From Alphaproteobacteria bacterium (lineage in GTDB: Bacteria > Pseudomonadota > Alphaproteobacteria > CALKHQ01), in assembly GCA_041396705.1 (NCBI GenBank), contig JAWKYB010000005.1, forward strand, positions 124,001-188,000: 64,000 bases of DNA, read 5' to 3'. Shown here piece by piece: positions 56,409 through 64,000 of the stretch. Under the pieces are notes generated by a model that was not told where the DNA came from, searched no databases, and worked only from the letters and a program-made list of their open reading frames with translations. How positions within the stretch are numbered: the stretch's first letter is position 1; the number at the start of each line of letters is the position of its first letter. The position numbers were made by a program, and so were the translations under genes.

Positions 56409-57167
56409 TCAGGCCCAGACCGGCAGCGCCAGCGCCGCCGCGCCGGCGCACAGGCCGTAGGCCAGCCAGCGATAGTGCGCCTCGCGACTGCGGCCGAAGC
56501 CGCGCGCGCCGAGCCAGAGCCCGAGACCATAGGGCAGCAGCAGCAGGACGGCGATCTGCACCGCCACCCAGGTGAACACGTCGTTGAGCCAGTAGCTGTA
56601 GGCCGAGATGACGCTCATCAGCCCGAAATAGACGATCAGGTCGGCGCGCACCTGCCGCGGCTGCGCGTCCTGGCCGCCCAGCCAGAACAGCACCACCGGC
56701 GGGCCGCTCAGCCCGGTGAGCCCGGCGCTGAAGCCGGAGGCGCCGCCGACGCCGAAGGCCAGCGGCGGCGTCGCCGCGCGCCGATAGCGCCAGCCGGCGA
56801 TCAGGACGGCGACGACGGCGAAGATCAGCAGGCTCATCATCCAGCGGACCAGCACCGGATCGAGCTCGGTCAGCAGATAGACGCCGAGCGGCGCGGTGAC
56901 GGCGGCGCCCGCCACCATCGGCAGCACCTGCCGCCAGCGGCACAGCGGTGCGGCGCGCGCCACCAGCGGCACCGTCATCACGGTATCGGTGACGAACAGC
57001 AGCACCAGCGCGGTGGTCGGGCTGTAGGCGGCGCTGGCGATCGGCATCAGCACCATCGCGGTGCCGAAGCCGGAAAAGCCGCGCACCACGCCGGCGACCA
57101 GCACCGCCGTCGCCACGATGGCGAGGCGGCCGTCGAACAGCGGGCCCAGATGCAGGAAGTCGTCCAT
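56409..57167 (-). CDS. Sulfite exporter TauE/SafE family protein (TSUP)
   Basis: A 252-residue membrane protein with seven to eight helices. VVRGFSGFGTAMVLMPIAS near residue 28 and ASGFSAGLTGLSGPPVVLFWLGG near 140 are typical of the TSUP family. Predicted anion (sulfite, sulfonate or organic acid) exporter; substrate unknown. Start at ATG 57167. No sulfur metabolism genes adjoin it. Confidence 0.88.
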   Translation of the reverse strand: MDDFLHLGPLFDGRLAIVATAVLVAGVVRGFSGFGTAMVLMPIASAAYSPTTALVLLFVTDTVMTVPLVARAAPLCRWRQVLPMVAGAAVTAPLGVYLLTELDPVLVRWMMSLLIFAVVAVLIAGWRYRRAATPPLAFGVGGASGFSAGLTGLSGPPVVLFWLGGQDAQPRQVRADLIVYFGLMSVISAYSYWLNDVFTWVAVQIAVLLLLPYGLGLWLGARGFGRSREAHYRWLAYGLCAGAAALALPVWA

Positions 57168-57359
57168 CGGTTGTCCGGCATTGCCGCGGGGCGGGTGCCG
57201 GGCTTAGAGCAAGCGGCGGCAGCCGGCGCAAGCGGCGCCTGTACGCGGCCGGCATTTGCGTCGAATTCGAAACGAAAAGCCTCGCGTCGCCATGCGCGAA
57301 AGGTCAAGCTGGCGTCAGCCCGCGCCATGTGTGCGGAGACATCACAGGAAGTGACCCCC

Positions 57360-57611
57360 ATGGACCTTGCAGTCGGCTCGACATCGACCCTGCAAAGCCT
57401 GCAGGACCCGACCGGCGCGGTGCCGAACCAGCCGCGCACGGCGCCGTCGGCGGCGGAGAACGCCGCCGCCTCGTCGCAGCGCGGCGCGGAGCGGACCGAG
57501 GCCGCCGCGGCATCGCGTGCCGAGGCCGCACCGGCAGAGAAGACCGAAGCCGCACCGCCGAAGCCGCCGGCCGAGAGCGGGCGCGGCCAGCTGGTCGACA
57601 TCGCCGCCTGA
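57360..57611 (+). CDS. Small hypothetical protein, Ala/Glu/Pro-rich
   Basis: An 83-residue ORF with an ordered start (MDLAVGSTSTLQSLQDP) and a low-complexity, charged tail (AEAAPAEKTEAAPP). A CAGGAAG site 10 bases upstream of ATG 57360 supports translation. No family is recognised. It could be a short disordered regulator, or noise in GC-rich DNA. It is convergent with the AAA ATPase gene, which ends 4 bases away. Confidence 0.5.
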   Translation: MDLAVGSTSTLQSLQDPTGAVPNQPRTAPSAAENAAASSQRGAERTEAAAASRAEAAPAEKTEAAPPKPPAESGRGQLVDIAA

Positions 57612-57615
57612 GCCT

Positions 57616-58158
57616 TCAGTCCTCGGCCAGCGCGGCGCGCACCGCCGCGATGCGCCGGTCGAGGTCGGCCGCCTCTATCGGCACGCACGCATAGCCGAGC
57701 GCGTCATAGACCTCCAGGTGGACCTGCTCGAAGCGCAGGCTGTCGTCGAAGCTGATCCGTCGCGCCGCCGTCGGCTCGCAGAAGCCGAGGTTGCGGACGA
57801 ACAGCACCCGCCGCCGATAGGTCCGCTCGGACGCGATGCGATCGAGTTCCGCGGCCAGTGCCGGCGTCGGCGCGCGGCCGAGGAACCGCGCCAGCGCGAG
57901 CGTGCAGACCGGCGAGCGGTCGAACAGCACGGCCTCGACCGGCCAGCGGTCGGCCGCGCGCTGCCGTCGGCACTGCAGCGCCAGCACAGCGTCGACGAAA
58001 TCCGCCTGCAGCCAGGGCTCCGCCACGCCGCGGGCCTGGGCCAGCGCGATCACGTTGGTCGCCGCCTCCTCCACCACGGCGAAACCGTCGGCCTCCAGGC
58101 CCCGGAGCAGGGCGGTCTTGCCGGCGCCGGGCGCGCCGGTCAGCACATGGCGTTTCAT
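57616..58158 (-). CDS. AAA family ATPase (AAA_28-like)
   Basis: A 180-residue P-loop protein. Walker A at the N-terminus (TGAPGAGKTALLRGL, about 7-21), followed by a short ATPase core with VLFDRSPVCTLALARF near 87 (Walker B equivalent). It resembles NadR-like or AAA_28 kinases that phosphorylate or sense small molecules. Function unknown. Divergent from the lysyl-tRNA synthetase gene. Confidence 0.8.
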   Translation of the reverse strand: MKRHVLTGAPGAGKTALLRGLEADGFAVVEEAATNVIALAQARGVAEPWLQADFVDAVLALQCRRQRAADRWPVEAVLFDRSPVCTLALARFLGRAPTPALAAELDRIASERTYRRRVLFVRNLGFCEPTAARRISFDDSLRFEQVHLEVYDALGYACVPIEAADLDRRIAAVRAALAED

Positions 58159-58407
58159 CGGACGGACTCCTTCGCAGCGCCGCGGCGGGCGTGCCGCGGC
58201 TCTCGGTTGTCGCGCGAATGTCTGGGAAGCGTTCCCGGCCGATGGCCATGACGGCGCCGCATGCGTGCGGGACGCGCAGGGAACGGCACTTGATAGCGCG
58301 CAACCGCCGCGCCGGCAAGCGCGCGGCGGCGCGCCACGGCGCCGGCGGTTGACGCTGCACCGCGCCGCACATAAGGTCCGCCGCCTGATTTTTCCTCAAG
58401 CTCAGGG

Positions 58408-60042
58408 ATGCGTGCGATGGGTGGCGCGGGGCAAGGCCGGTTCGCGGCATGGCGCGACGACGCCGGCGGGACCAACGTCTGGCAGTTCGAGGAGGCGCGC
58501 AAGCTGATCGACCGGCTGGGCGGCGCCGGCCCGGCGTACACGCCCGAGAAGGGCTATGTCCTGTTCGAGACCGGCTACGGCCCGTCCGGCCTGCCGCACA
58601 TCGGCACCTTCGGCGAGGTGGTGCGCACCACCATGGTCCGCCATGCCTTCCAGGTGCTGAGCGACATCCCGACCCGGCTGTTCTGCTTCTCCGACGACAT
58701 GGACGGGCTGCGCAAGGTGCCGGACAACGTGCCGAACCGCGACATGCTGGCCCAGCACCTGGAAAAGCCGCTGACCCAGGTGCCGGACCCGTTCGGCAAG
58801 TATCCGTCGTTCGGCCAGCACAACAACGCCCGGCTGCGCGCCTTCCTGGACGGCTTCGGCTTCGAGTACGAGTTCAAGAGCGCGACCGAGTGCTACACAT
58901 CGGGCCTGTTCGACCCGTGGATGGTCCGCGTCGCCGAGCGCTACGACCAGATCATGGAAATCATGCTGCCGTCGCTGCGCGAGGAGCGGCAGAAGTCCTA
59001 CAGCCCGTTCCTGCCGGTCTGCCCGCGCACCGGCCGGGTGCTGCAGGTGCCGATCGAGGAGGTGCGCCCCGCCGACGCGACCGTCGTCTATCGCGACCCG
59101 GACACCGGTGCGCTGACCGAGGTGTCGATCATGGGCGGGCGCTGCAAGCTGCAGTGGAAGCCGGACTGGGGCATGCGCTGGGCCGCGCTCGGCGTCGACT
59201 ACGAGATGTCCGGCAAGGACCTGATCGATTCCGTCAAGCTGTCGAGCCGGATCACCAAGGCGCTGGGCGGCCGTGCGCCGGAGGGCTTCAACTACGAGCT
59301 GTTCCTCGACGAGAAGGGCGAGAAGATCTCCAAGTCGCGCGGCAACGGCCTTTCGGTCGAGGAATGGCTGACCTACGGTCCGCCGGAAAGCCTGGCGCTG
59401 TTCATGGCGACCAAGCCGAAGACGGCCAAGAAGCTGTATTTCGACGTGATCCCGAAGACCGTCGACGACTACCAGGCCGCGCTCGCCGACTATCCGGCGC
59501 TGGCCCATGCCGACCAGCCGAAGAGCCAGGTCTGGCACATCCACGACGGCGCGCCGCCGAGCGAGCCGATGCGGCTGGCCTATTCGATGATCCTGAATCT
59601 CGCCAGCGCCGCCAACGCGGTCGACGCCGCGGTGCTGTGGGGCTTCATCAGCCGCTACGTGCCGGAGGCGACGCCGCAGTCAGCGCCGTTCCTCGACAGG
59701 CTGGTCGGCTATGCGCTGGCCTACTACCGCGACTTCGTGAAGCCGGCGAAGCGCTATCGCGCGCCGACGGCGCAGGAGGCCGCGGCGCTCGACGCGCTCG
59801 CCGGCGCGCTGCGCGCCGCCGCCGCGGACGCGTCCGCCGAGGACCTGCAGAACATCGTCTACGAGATCGGCAAGACCCACGGTTTCGAGCCGCTGCGCGA
59901 CTGGTTCAAGGCGATCTACGAGGTGCTGCTGGGCCAGGCGCAGGGGCCGCGCTTCGGCTCGTTCATCGCGCTCTACGGCCGGGACGAAACCTGTGCGCTG
60001 ATCGACAAGGCGCTGCGCGGCGAGGACCTGAGCGCGGCATAG
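58408..60042 (+). CDS. lysK: Lysyl-tRNA synthetase, class I
   Basis: A 544-residue class I LysRS, the type found in archaea, spirochaetes and many alphaproteobacteria. HIGH motif at PHIGTF (residues 63-68) and KMSKS-like KISKSRG near 307. DDMDGLRKVPDN near 93 and the C-terminal helical anticodon domain complete the family signature. The upstream gap holds an imperfect hairpin at 58301-58351. ATG 58408 is the first in frame; no better start is apparent. Confidence 0.96.
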   Translation: MRAMGGAGQGRFAAWRDDAGGTNVWQFEEARKLIDRLGGAGPAYTPEKGYVLFETGYGPSGLPHIGTFGEVVRTTMVRHAFQVLSDIPTRLFCFSDDMDGLRKVPDNVPNRDMLAQHLEKPLTQVPDPFGKYPSFGQHNNARLRAFLDGFGFEYEFKSATECYTSGLFDPWMVRVAERYDQIMEIMLPSLREERQKSYSPFLPVCPRTGRVLQVPIEEVRPADATVVYRDPDTGALTEVSIMGGRCKLQWKPDWGMRWAALGVDYEMSGKDLIDSVKLSSRITKALGGRAPEGFNYELFLDEKGEKISKSRGNGLSVEEWLTYGPPESLALFMATKPKTAKKLYFDVIPKTVDDYQAALADYPALAHADQPKSQVWHIHDGAPPSEPMRLAYSMILNLASAANAVDAAVLWGFISRYVPEATPQSAPFLDRLVGYALAYYRDFVKPAKRYRAPTAQEAAALDALAGALRAAAADASAEDLQNIVYEIGKTHGFEPLRDWFKAIYEVLLGQAQGPRFGSFIALYGRDETCALIDKALRGEDLSAA

Positions 60043-60057
60043 GACCGGGTCGGTCCC

Positions 60058-60996
60058 ATGGCGACCGTCGAGCTGCGCGGTCCCGGCACCATCGGTTCGG
60101 ACCGCCTGATCGCGTCGCACGCAGCGCATGGCGAGCTGGCCGCCGCCCTGGCCGATTTGCTGGCGGCACGCGGCTTCGCCCCGCGGCACGCGCCGCTCGC
60201 CGAGCTGCACGGACACCTGCCGTCCGGCGCGGCCGAGCTCGACGACACCTACATGAACGCGGTGACCCGGTCGTTCTACGTGCTGGACGAACGTGTGCAC
60301 GCCGCCTATCGGCGCCTGATTGCGGAGACGGTGCGATCCGTTCTCGATTGCGACGTCCTGTTCCAGGCGGCCCCGATCGTGCGCTTTCACCCGCCGGCCC
60401 GCTTTCCGCCGACGCTACGCACCGCGACGGGGCAGGGGTCGCAATTCCACAGTGACATCCTCGGCGGTCATCCCGTCCGCATGATCAACGGCTGGCTGGC
60501 ATTGACGCCGACATTCGGTACCAATGCGCTGCACCTTGCCGGCCTGCCGGCGAGCATCGCGATCCTCGAGGCATTCGCCGCCGGATGGGCCCCGGAGGCG
60601 GGCAATCTGGCAGGCACGCTTGCCGGCTTCTATGCGGCGCAGCGCGACGATGCGGCATTCGCGGGGCGCGTGGCGGCCGCATGCACGTCCCTGGCCATGG
60701 CGCCCGGCGACCTGGTGCTGTTCGATGCGCGCTGCATCCACGGCGGTGCGGAGAACGTCGAGACGGCGACCAGGGTGAGCCTCGACTTCCGGTTGGTGCC
60801 ATTGCCCGACGAGCCCGGCGAGTTCGAGGCGACGCTTGCGGCCGCGCATCCGCGCTGGAGACGCGGCGAAATCCTCGACGCGGGAAGTGCCCACGCGCTG
60901 GCCGGCAATCGTCCCACGATCAACGGCCGCGACGCCGCGAGCACCGCCAAGCCCGTCACGGCTGGAGGATGGACCGGAGCGTCGTCGTCGCGGTGA
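60058..60996 (+). CDS. Iron/2-oxoglutarate oxygenase-like protein (StrG-like)
   Basis: A 312-residue protein with a double-stranded beta-helix pattern: the iron-binding HxD appears in QFHSDILGGHPVRMIN near residue 139, the distal His in CIHGGAENV near 226, followed by RVSLDFRLVP with a candidate 2-oxoglutarate Arg. It recalls the StrG-type hydroxylases of aminoglycoside pathways, but I am unsure. Its tail runs past a conserved end and overlaps the convergent gene remnant by 41 bases. Codon use is a little less GC-rich than its neighbours. Encoded 15 bases after lysK. Confidence 0.6.
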   Translation: MATVELRGPGTIGSDRLIASHAAHGELAAALADLLAARGFAPRHAPLAELHGHLPSGAAELDDTYMNAVTRSFYVLDERVHAAYRRLIAETVRSVLDCDVLFQAAPIVRFHPPARFPPTLRTATGQGSQFHSDILGGHPVRMINGWLALTPTFGTNALHLAGLPASIAILEAFAAGWAPEAGNLAGTLAGFYAAQRDDAAFAGRVAAACTSLAMAPGDLVLFDARCIHGGAENVETATRVSLDFRLVPLPDEPGEFEATLAAAHPRWRRGEILDAGSAHALAGNRPTINGRDAASTAKPVTAGGWTGASSSR

Positions 60997-61480
60997 TCCG
61001 GCAGGTGTCGAGCGTCAGGTCGGCCCGCACGGGTTGGTCGAGCATGGCATCGGTCAGCAGGTTGATCCCCGGAATGCTGAACACCTCCGTTCTGGAGAAG
61101 CCGTCGGCGTTGGTTGCGCATTCGGTCCGGGTCGCGCCGGGATAGTCGTATGTCAGCTGGACCTCGGCCAGCAGCGTGGCCGGGTCGACCCACACGATGA
61201 AGAACACGCGATATGCCGCCGGCGCCTGGGCGGAATTGCGCGTCGCTGCAAGATTTAGCCGGACCAGATCGGCCGGATCGGCCGGCCGGCCGACCAGCGT
61301 CAGATCGCCGGGCGATTGCGCCGCCGTCATCGTGCAAACCGCCCCGGCCGGCACCGTGTCGATGCGGAACTCCCCATTCTGCACCGAGCCGGCGCGGATG
61401 TTGCCCGGCGCGAAGATGCCTTGCTGCGTGACCTGGTCGTCGATGCCGGTCTGGCAGTCGATCCGTGCGCCCGCCGCCGG
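60956..61480 (-). pseudogene. Probable 5'-truncated gene for a secreted-type protein
   Basis: A reading frame reads from the stop at 60956 back to 61481 without any ATG or TTG; only GTG 61384 is available, giving 142 residues. Coding-like sequence continues upstream of it (ARIDCQTGIDDQVTQQGIFA) right up to 61481, where the frame hits TAG, which is also the stop codon of the upstream PAS_5 gene. The N-terminal signal region therefore seems to be missing. Features: three or four Cys, beta-strand-like stretches (YRVFFIVWVDPATLLAEVQLTY). No family recognised. Either a remnant or a rare short GTG gene. Confidence 0.55.
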
Positions 61481-62080
61481 CTACATGATGGCGCGGCGCG
61501 CCATCGGCAGCAGCGGGCCGAAGCCCTCGCGCACCCGCGGGTCGTATTCCATGCCGGGGAAGTCGATGATCGCCAGCACGCTGGTCACCGCGCCGTCCGG
61601 CCCGGCCAGCGGGCACATCAGCCGCTCCGCGAACAGGTCCTCGCAGCCGTCCGCCAGGCTCCACTGCCGCCAGTAGAGCGGCTGGCGCCGCGCTGCGATC
61701 TCCTGCAGCCGCTGCATGTGGGCGTCGACCTGGTCGGCCCGGTCGAACTGGTCGGTGGTCAGCCCGGTCCAGTCGCGCCCGTAGACCCGCACCAGCTGCG
61801 TGCCCATCAGGCGGATGCGGACCGAGCGCAGCACCGCGCCATCATACTCAAGGCCGAACATCAGCAGGCTGGGCAGGATCGTCTTCACCGCGGTCGGGTC
61901 GAGGGCGGCGCGCGGCAGAACGTCGCGCGCGCCGCGCGCATCCAGCCAGTACCGGGCCAGGGTGGCGAGCTTGTCCGGCAGGTCGCACAGGTCGCGCGCG
62001 TCGGCGATCCAGCGCTTGATCTCGGAACGCTCCGGGGCCGGCGAGCGGGCGAAGGCGGCGGACAGGCGCAAGGGAATCAT
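61481..62080 (-). CDS. PAS_5 domain protein, copy C
   Basis: A 199-residue PAS_5-type protein. RIRLMGTQLVRVYGRDWTG near residue 88 and the preceding LLMFGLEYDGAVLRSV match the family core seen in the tandem pair at 38215-39387, though this member is longer and more diverged. ARDVLPRAALDP near 50 parallels ARADLDP in those. Encoded 3 bases before the GGDEF gene on the same strand, so it may act as the sensory partner of that diguanylate cyclase. Confidence 0.8.
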   Translation of the reverse strand: MIPLRLSAAFARSPAPERSEIKRWIADARDLCDLPDKLATLARYWLDARGARDVLPRAALDPTAVKTILPSLLMFGLEYDGAVLRSVRIRLMGTQLVRVYGRDWTGLTTDQFDRADQVDAHMQRLQEIAARRQPLYWRQWSLADGCEDLFAERLMCPLAGPDGAVTSVLAIIDFPGMEYDPRVREGFGPLLPMARRAIM

Positions 62081-62083
62081 CGG

Positions 62084-62815
62084 TCAGGCCGCAGTCTGTC
62101 CGCGCTTGTGGCGGTACATCTTGGCATCGGCGGCGCGCAGCGCCTCGCCGACGTCGACGCCGGGCTCGATGGTGTGCCAGCCCCACGCGACCGAGACCCT
62201 GACCTTGGTCTCGCCCATCAGGAAATGCTGCTCCTGCACCGCCTGCGCCAGCCGCTGGCCACGCGACGGGGCGTCGTCGGCATCGGTGTTGACCAGCAGC
62301 ACGCCGAACTCGTCGCCGCCGAGCCGCCCGACCACATCGGTCGAGCGCACCTGGGTGCGCAGCGCGTCGGCGACCATGACCAGCGCCTTGTCGCCGGCGC
62401 CGTGGCCGTGGGTGTCGTTGATCGTCTTCATCCCGTTGACGTCGAAGAACAGGATGCTGGACGGGGTGTCGTAGCGGTCGGCGTAGTCGGAGAAGCGGGT
62501 GACCTCGCGCACGAATGCGCGCCGGTTGAACACCGCCGTCAGCGGGTCCTCGTCGGCCAGCCGCTCCAGTTCCTCCAGCCGCTTGTCGCGGCGGTGCAGC
62601 TCGTCGCGCAGCCGGCCGACCTCGGCCATCAGCGTCAGGATCGCCTGCTGCACCCGCGGGGTCAGCTCGGATTCCGGAATCCCGGCGATCGCGATGTCGG
62701 TCGAGGTTCGCGCAACCGACGCGGCCGCACTGTCGCCGGCCGCGGCCTTGCCGCCGCCGGTCTGGCGCTGCTGATAGGCACGAATGCCGTTGCTGCGGGG
62801 CCCCTCAATGCGCAC
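62084..62815 (-). CDS. Diguanylate cyclase (GGDEF domain)
   Basis: A 243-residue c-di-GMP synthase. A short coiled stretch (VGRLRDELHRRDKRLEELERL, about 82-102) leads into the GGDEF domain (about 105-238) with DPLTAVFNRRAF, the signature GGDEF in GRLGGDEFGVLL near 162, and the upstream RSTD five residues before it, which matches the product-inhibition I-site. No membrane segment; the sensor may be the linked PAS_5 protein. GTG 62815 is preferred to the ATG at 63016, which would run into the purE promoter region. Confidence 0.88.
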   Translation of the reverse strand: MRIEGPRSNGIRAYQQRQTGGGKAAAGDSAAASVARTSTDIAIAGIPESELTPRVQQAILTLMAEVGRLRDELHRRDKRLEELERLADEDPLTAVFNRRAFVREVTRFSDYADRYDTPSSILFFDVNGMKTINDTHGHGAGDKALVMVADALRTQVRSTDVVGRLGGDEFGVLLVNTDADDAPSRGQRLAQAVQEQHFLMGETKVRVSVAWGWHTIEPGVDVGEALRAADAKMYRHKRGQTAA

Positions 62816-63021
62816 TGCCGATGCCCTACCTGTGCCTTCCCACGATAACGAGGGATCCGTGGCCACGGATCTCGATGCATCCTGCAATCGATGGTGGCAC
62901 CCTAGCAGCCAGCGGTTACGAAAGTGCTGACAAGCGCACGCCGATGCCACGGCTTGCGTCGGCCAGGCGAAGCGCGTAAAGGCGCGGGCAGGGGCGCAGC
63001 GGGCGAAGGGGGACAACGACG

Positions 63022-63522
63022 GTGCCGGCCGGGGAAGCGACGCCGCAAGTCGGCGTGATCATGGGCAGCCAGTCGGACTGGGCGACGATGGCCGAGGCGG
63101 CCGGCGCGCTCGAGGCGCTCGGCGTCGCGCACGAGGTGCGGATCGTCTCCGCCCACCGCACGCCGGCCCGCATGGTCGACTATGCCCGCACCGCGCGCGA
63201 CCGCGGCCTGAAGGTGATCGTTGCCGGCGCCGGCGGCGCCGCCCACCTGCCCGGCATGGTGGCGGCGATGACGCCGCTGCCGGTGCTGGGCGTGCCGGTG
63301 CAGAGCAAGGCGCTGAGCGGGCTCGACAGCCTGCTGTCGATCGTGCAGATGCCGGCCGGCGTGCCTGTGGGCACACTGGCGATCGGCACCGCCGGCGCCC
63401 GCAATGCCGGCCTGCTCGCCGCCGCCATCGTCGCGCTGGGCGATCCCGGCGTCGCCGCCGCGCTCGACGCCTATCGCGCGCGCCAGACCGAGGCCGTCGC
63501 CGACGCGCCGGAGCGGTCGTGA
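63022..63522 (+). CDS. purE: N5-carboxyaminoimidazole ribonucleotide mutase
   Basis: A 166-residue class I PurE that converts N5-CAIR to CAIR in purine synthesis. Signature motifs: VIMGSQSDW near residue 12, VRIVSAHRTPARM near 40, VIVAGAGGAAHLPGMVAAMT near 65 and SLLSIVQMPAGVPVGT near 105. GTG 63022 is the start. The stop TGA overlaps the purK ATG (TGATG), so the two are coupled. Confidence 0.96.
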   Translation: MPAGEATPQVGVIMGSQSDWATMAEAAGALEALGVAHEVRIVSAHRTPARMVDYARTARDRGLKVIVAGAGGAAHLPGMVAAMTPLPVLGVPVQSKALSGLDSLLSIVQMPAGVPVGTLAIGTAGARNAGLLAAAIVALGDPGVAAALDAYRARQTEAVADAPERS

Positions 63523-64000
63523 TGGCGGTCGCGATCCCGCCCGGCGCCACCATCGGCATCCTCGGCAACGGCCAGCTCGGCCGGATGACGGCGCTGGCCG
63601 CGGCGCAGCTCGGCTATCGCAGTCACGTGTTCGGGCCGGAGGCCAGAGCCCGGCCGAGCAGGTCGCCCACCGCGCCACCGTTGCCGCCTATGACGACATG
63701 GCCGCGCTCGACCGCTTCGCCGAGGCGGTCGACGTGATCACCTTCGAATTCGAGAACATCCCGCACGACACGGTGGCGCGGCTGGCCGCACACCGGCCGG
63801 TGCGGCCGACCGGCCGGGTGCTGGCCATCGCCCAGGACCGGCTGCGCGAGAAGCGCTTCCTCAACGACGAGGTGCCGGATCCGCTGGTCCGCACCACCGC
63901 CTTCCACGAGGCCGACAGCTTCGAGGAGTTCCGCCAGGCGGTCTATGCCTTCGACGTCGACGCGATCGTCAAGACCACCCGCTTCGGCTACGACGGCAAG
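63522..64000 (+). pseudogene. purK: 5-(carboxyamino)imidazole ribonucleotide synthase, partial and frameshifted
   Basis: ATP-grasp enzyme that makes N5-CAIR. The N-terminus IGILGNGQLGRMTALAAAQLGY (about 11-32) is textbook PurK. At about 63645 the frame is lost: it reads PEARARPSRSP and stops at 63737. In the +1-shifted frame the expected sequence resumes as SPAEQVAHRATVAAYDDMA, then VITFEFENIPHDTVARL and VKTTRFGYDGK to the window end. One missing C in GAGGCCAGAG would restore the gene. It may be a sequencing error. The right end is cut by the window. Confidence 0.88.

Overview
This window is a GC-rich, densely packed bacterial chromosome segment. Gene content points to Alphaproteobacteria, probably a Rhodospirillales or Geminicoccales-type lineage: class I lysyl-tRNA synthetase, class II DAHP synthase, a RadC-family protein, TRAP and sugar ABC transporters, PAS_5 (DUF1320-like) proteins, and GTAG-type REP repeats. 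I see no tRNA, rRNA, complete insertion sequence, prophage or CRISPR array.

Layout. 1-4400: aromatic amino acid and nucleotide salvage genes (class II DAHP synthase, nicotinate phosphoribosyltransferase, nucleoside phosphorylase), separated by an intergenic stretch with REP-like palindromes and a 40-bp direct repeat that copies the ribosome binding site and start of the phosphorylase. 4401-8463: an intergenic stretch with a near-perfect parS (ParB-binding) site and six 25-bp tandem repeats, followed by a tight three-gene cassette: vWA protein (TerY/YegL type), PP2C phosphatase, and a kinase with helix-hairpin-helix and zinc ribbon. This TerY-P / YegIKL-type phosphorylation triad is the most notable system here. 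8560-13003: a TetR regulator diverging from a TRAP transporter plus nitrilase-family hydrolase operon, with two 14-bp palindromic operators in the shared promoter. 13095-16495: an unknown protein, NAD synthase and a secreted pentapeptide-repeat protein. 16528-19838: two tandem RTX (hemolysin-type calcium-binding) paralogues.

20132-30183: carbohydrate uptake and catabolism (Gfo/Idh/MocA oxidoreductase, TIM-barrel isomerase, a three-gene sugar ABC transporter), with a TPR protein, EamA exporter, PhzF protein and PhyH-type dioxygenase between them. 30269-36172: a 1967-residue two-TM coiled-coil protein reminiscent of polarity factors. 36349-41047: SMP-30 lactonase, a gene-poor stretch of 945 bases, two tandem PAS_5 proteins, a haloacetate dehalogenase-like hydrolase and a secreted unknown. 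41201-45888: SfsA, methionine aminopeptidase, RadC, MetF, DhaK and a tiny lipoprotein. 45919-52847: EF-hand protein, MsrQ, LysE and EamA exporters, LysR regulator, MFS transporter and a lone LivH-type permease with an odd N-terminus. 52860-57611: I78 inhibitor, UxaA dehydratase diverging from a 2-keto-3-deoxy-L-fuconate dehydrogenase-like SDR (a sugar-acid locus), YceI, TSUP permease and a small unknown. 57616-64000: AAA ATPase, LysK, a 2OG oxygenase-like protein, a gene remnant without a start, a third PAS_5 protein, a diguanylate cyclase, PurE and a partial, frameshifted PurK.

Two genes (the TPR protein near 23988 and purK near 63645) carry apparent single-base deletions in G/C-rich runs; a sequencing or assembly error is a real possibility for both. 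Functions are inferred from motifs and family memory only; no searches were run.
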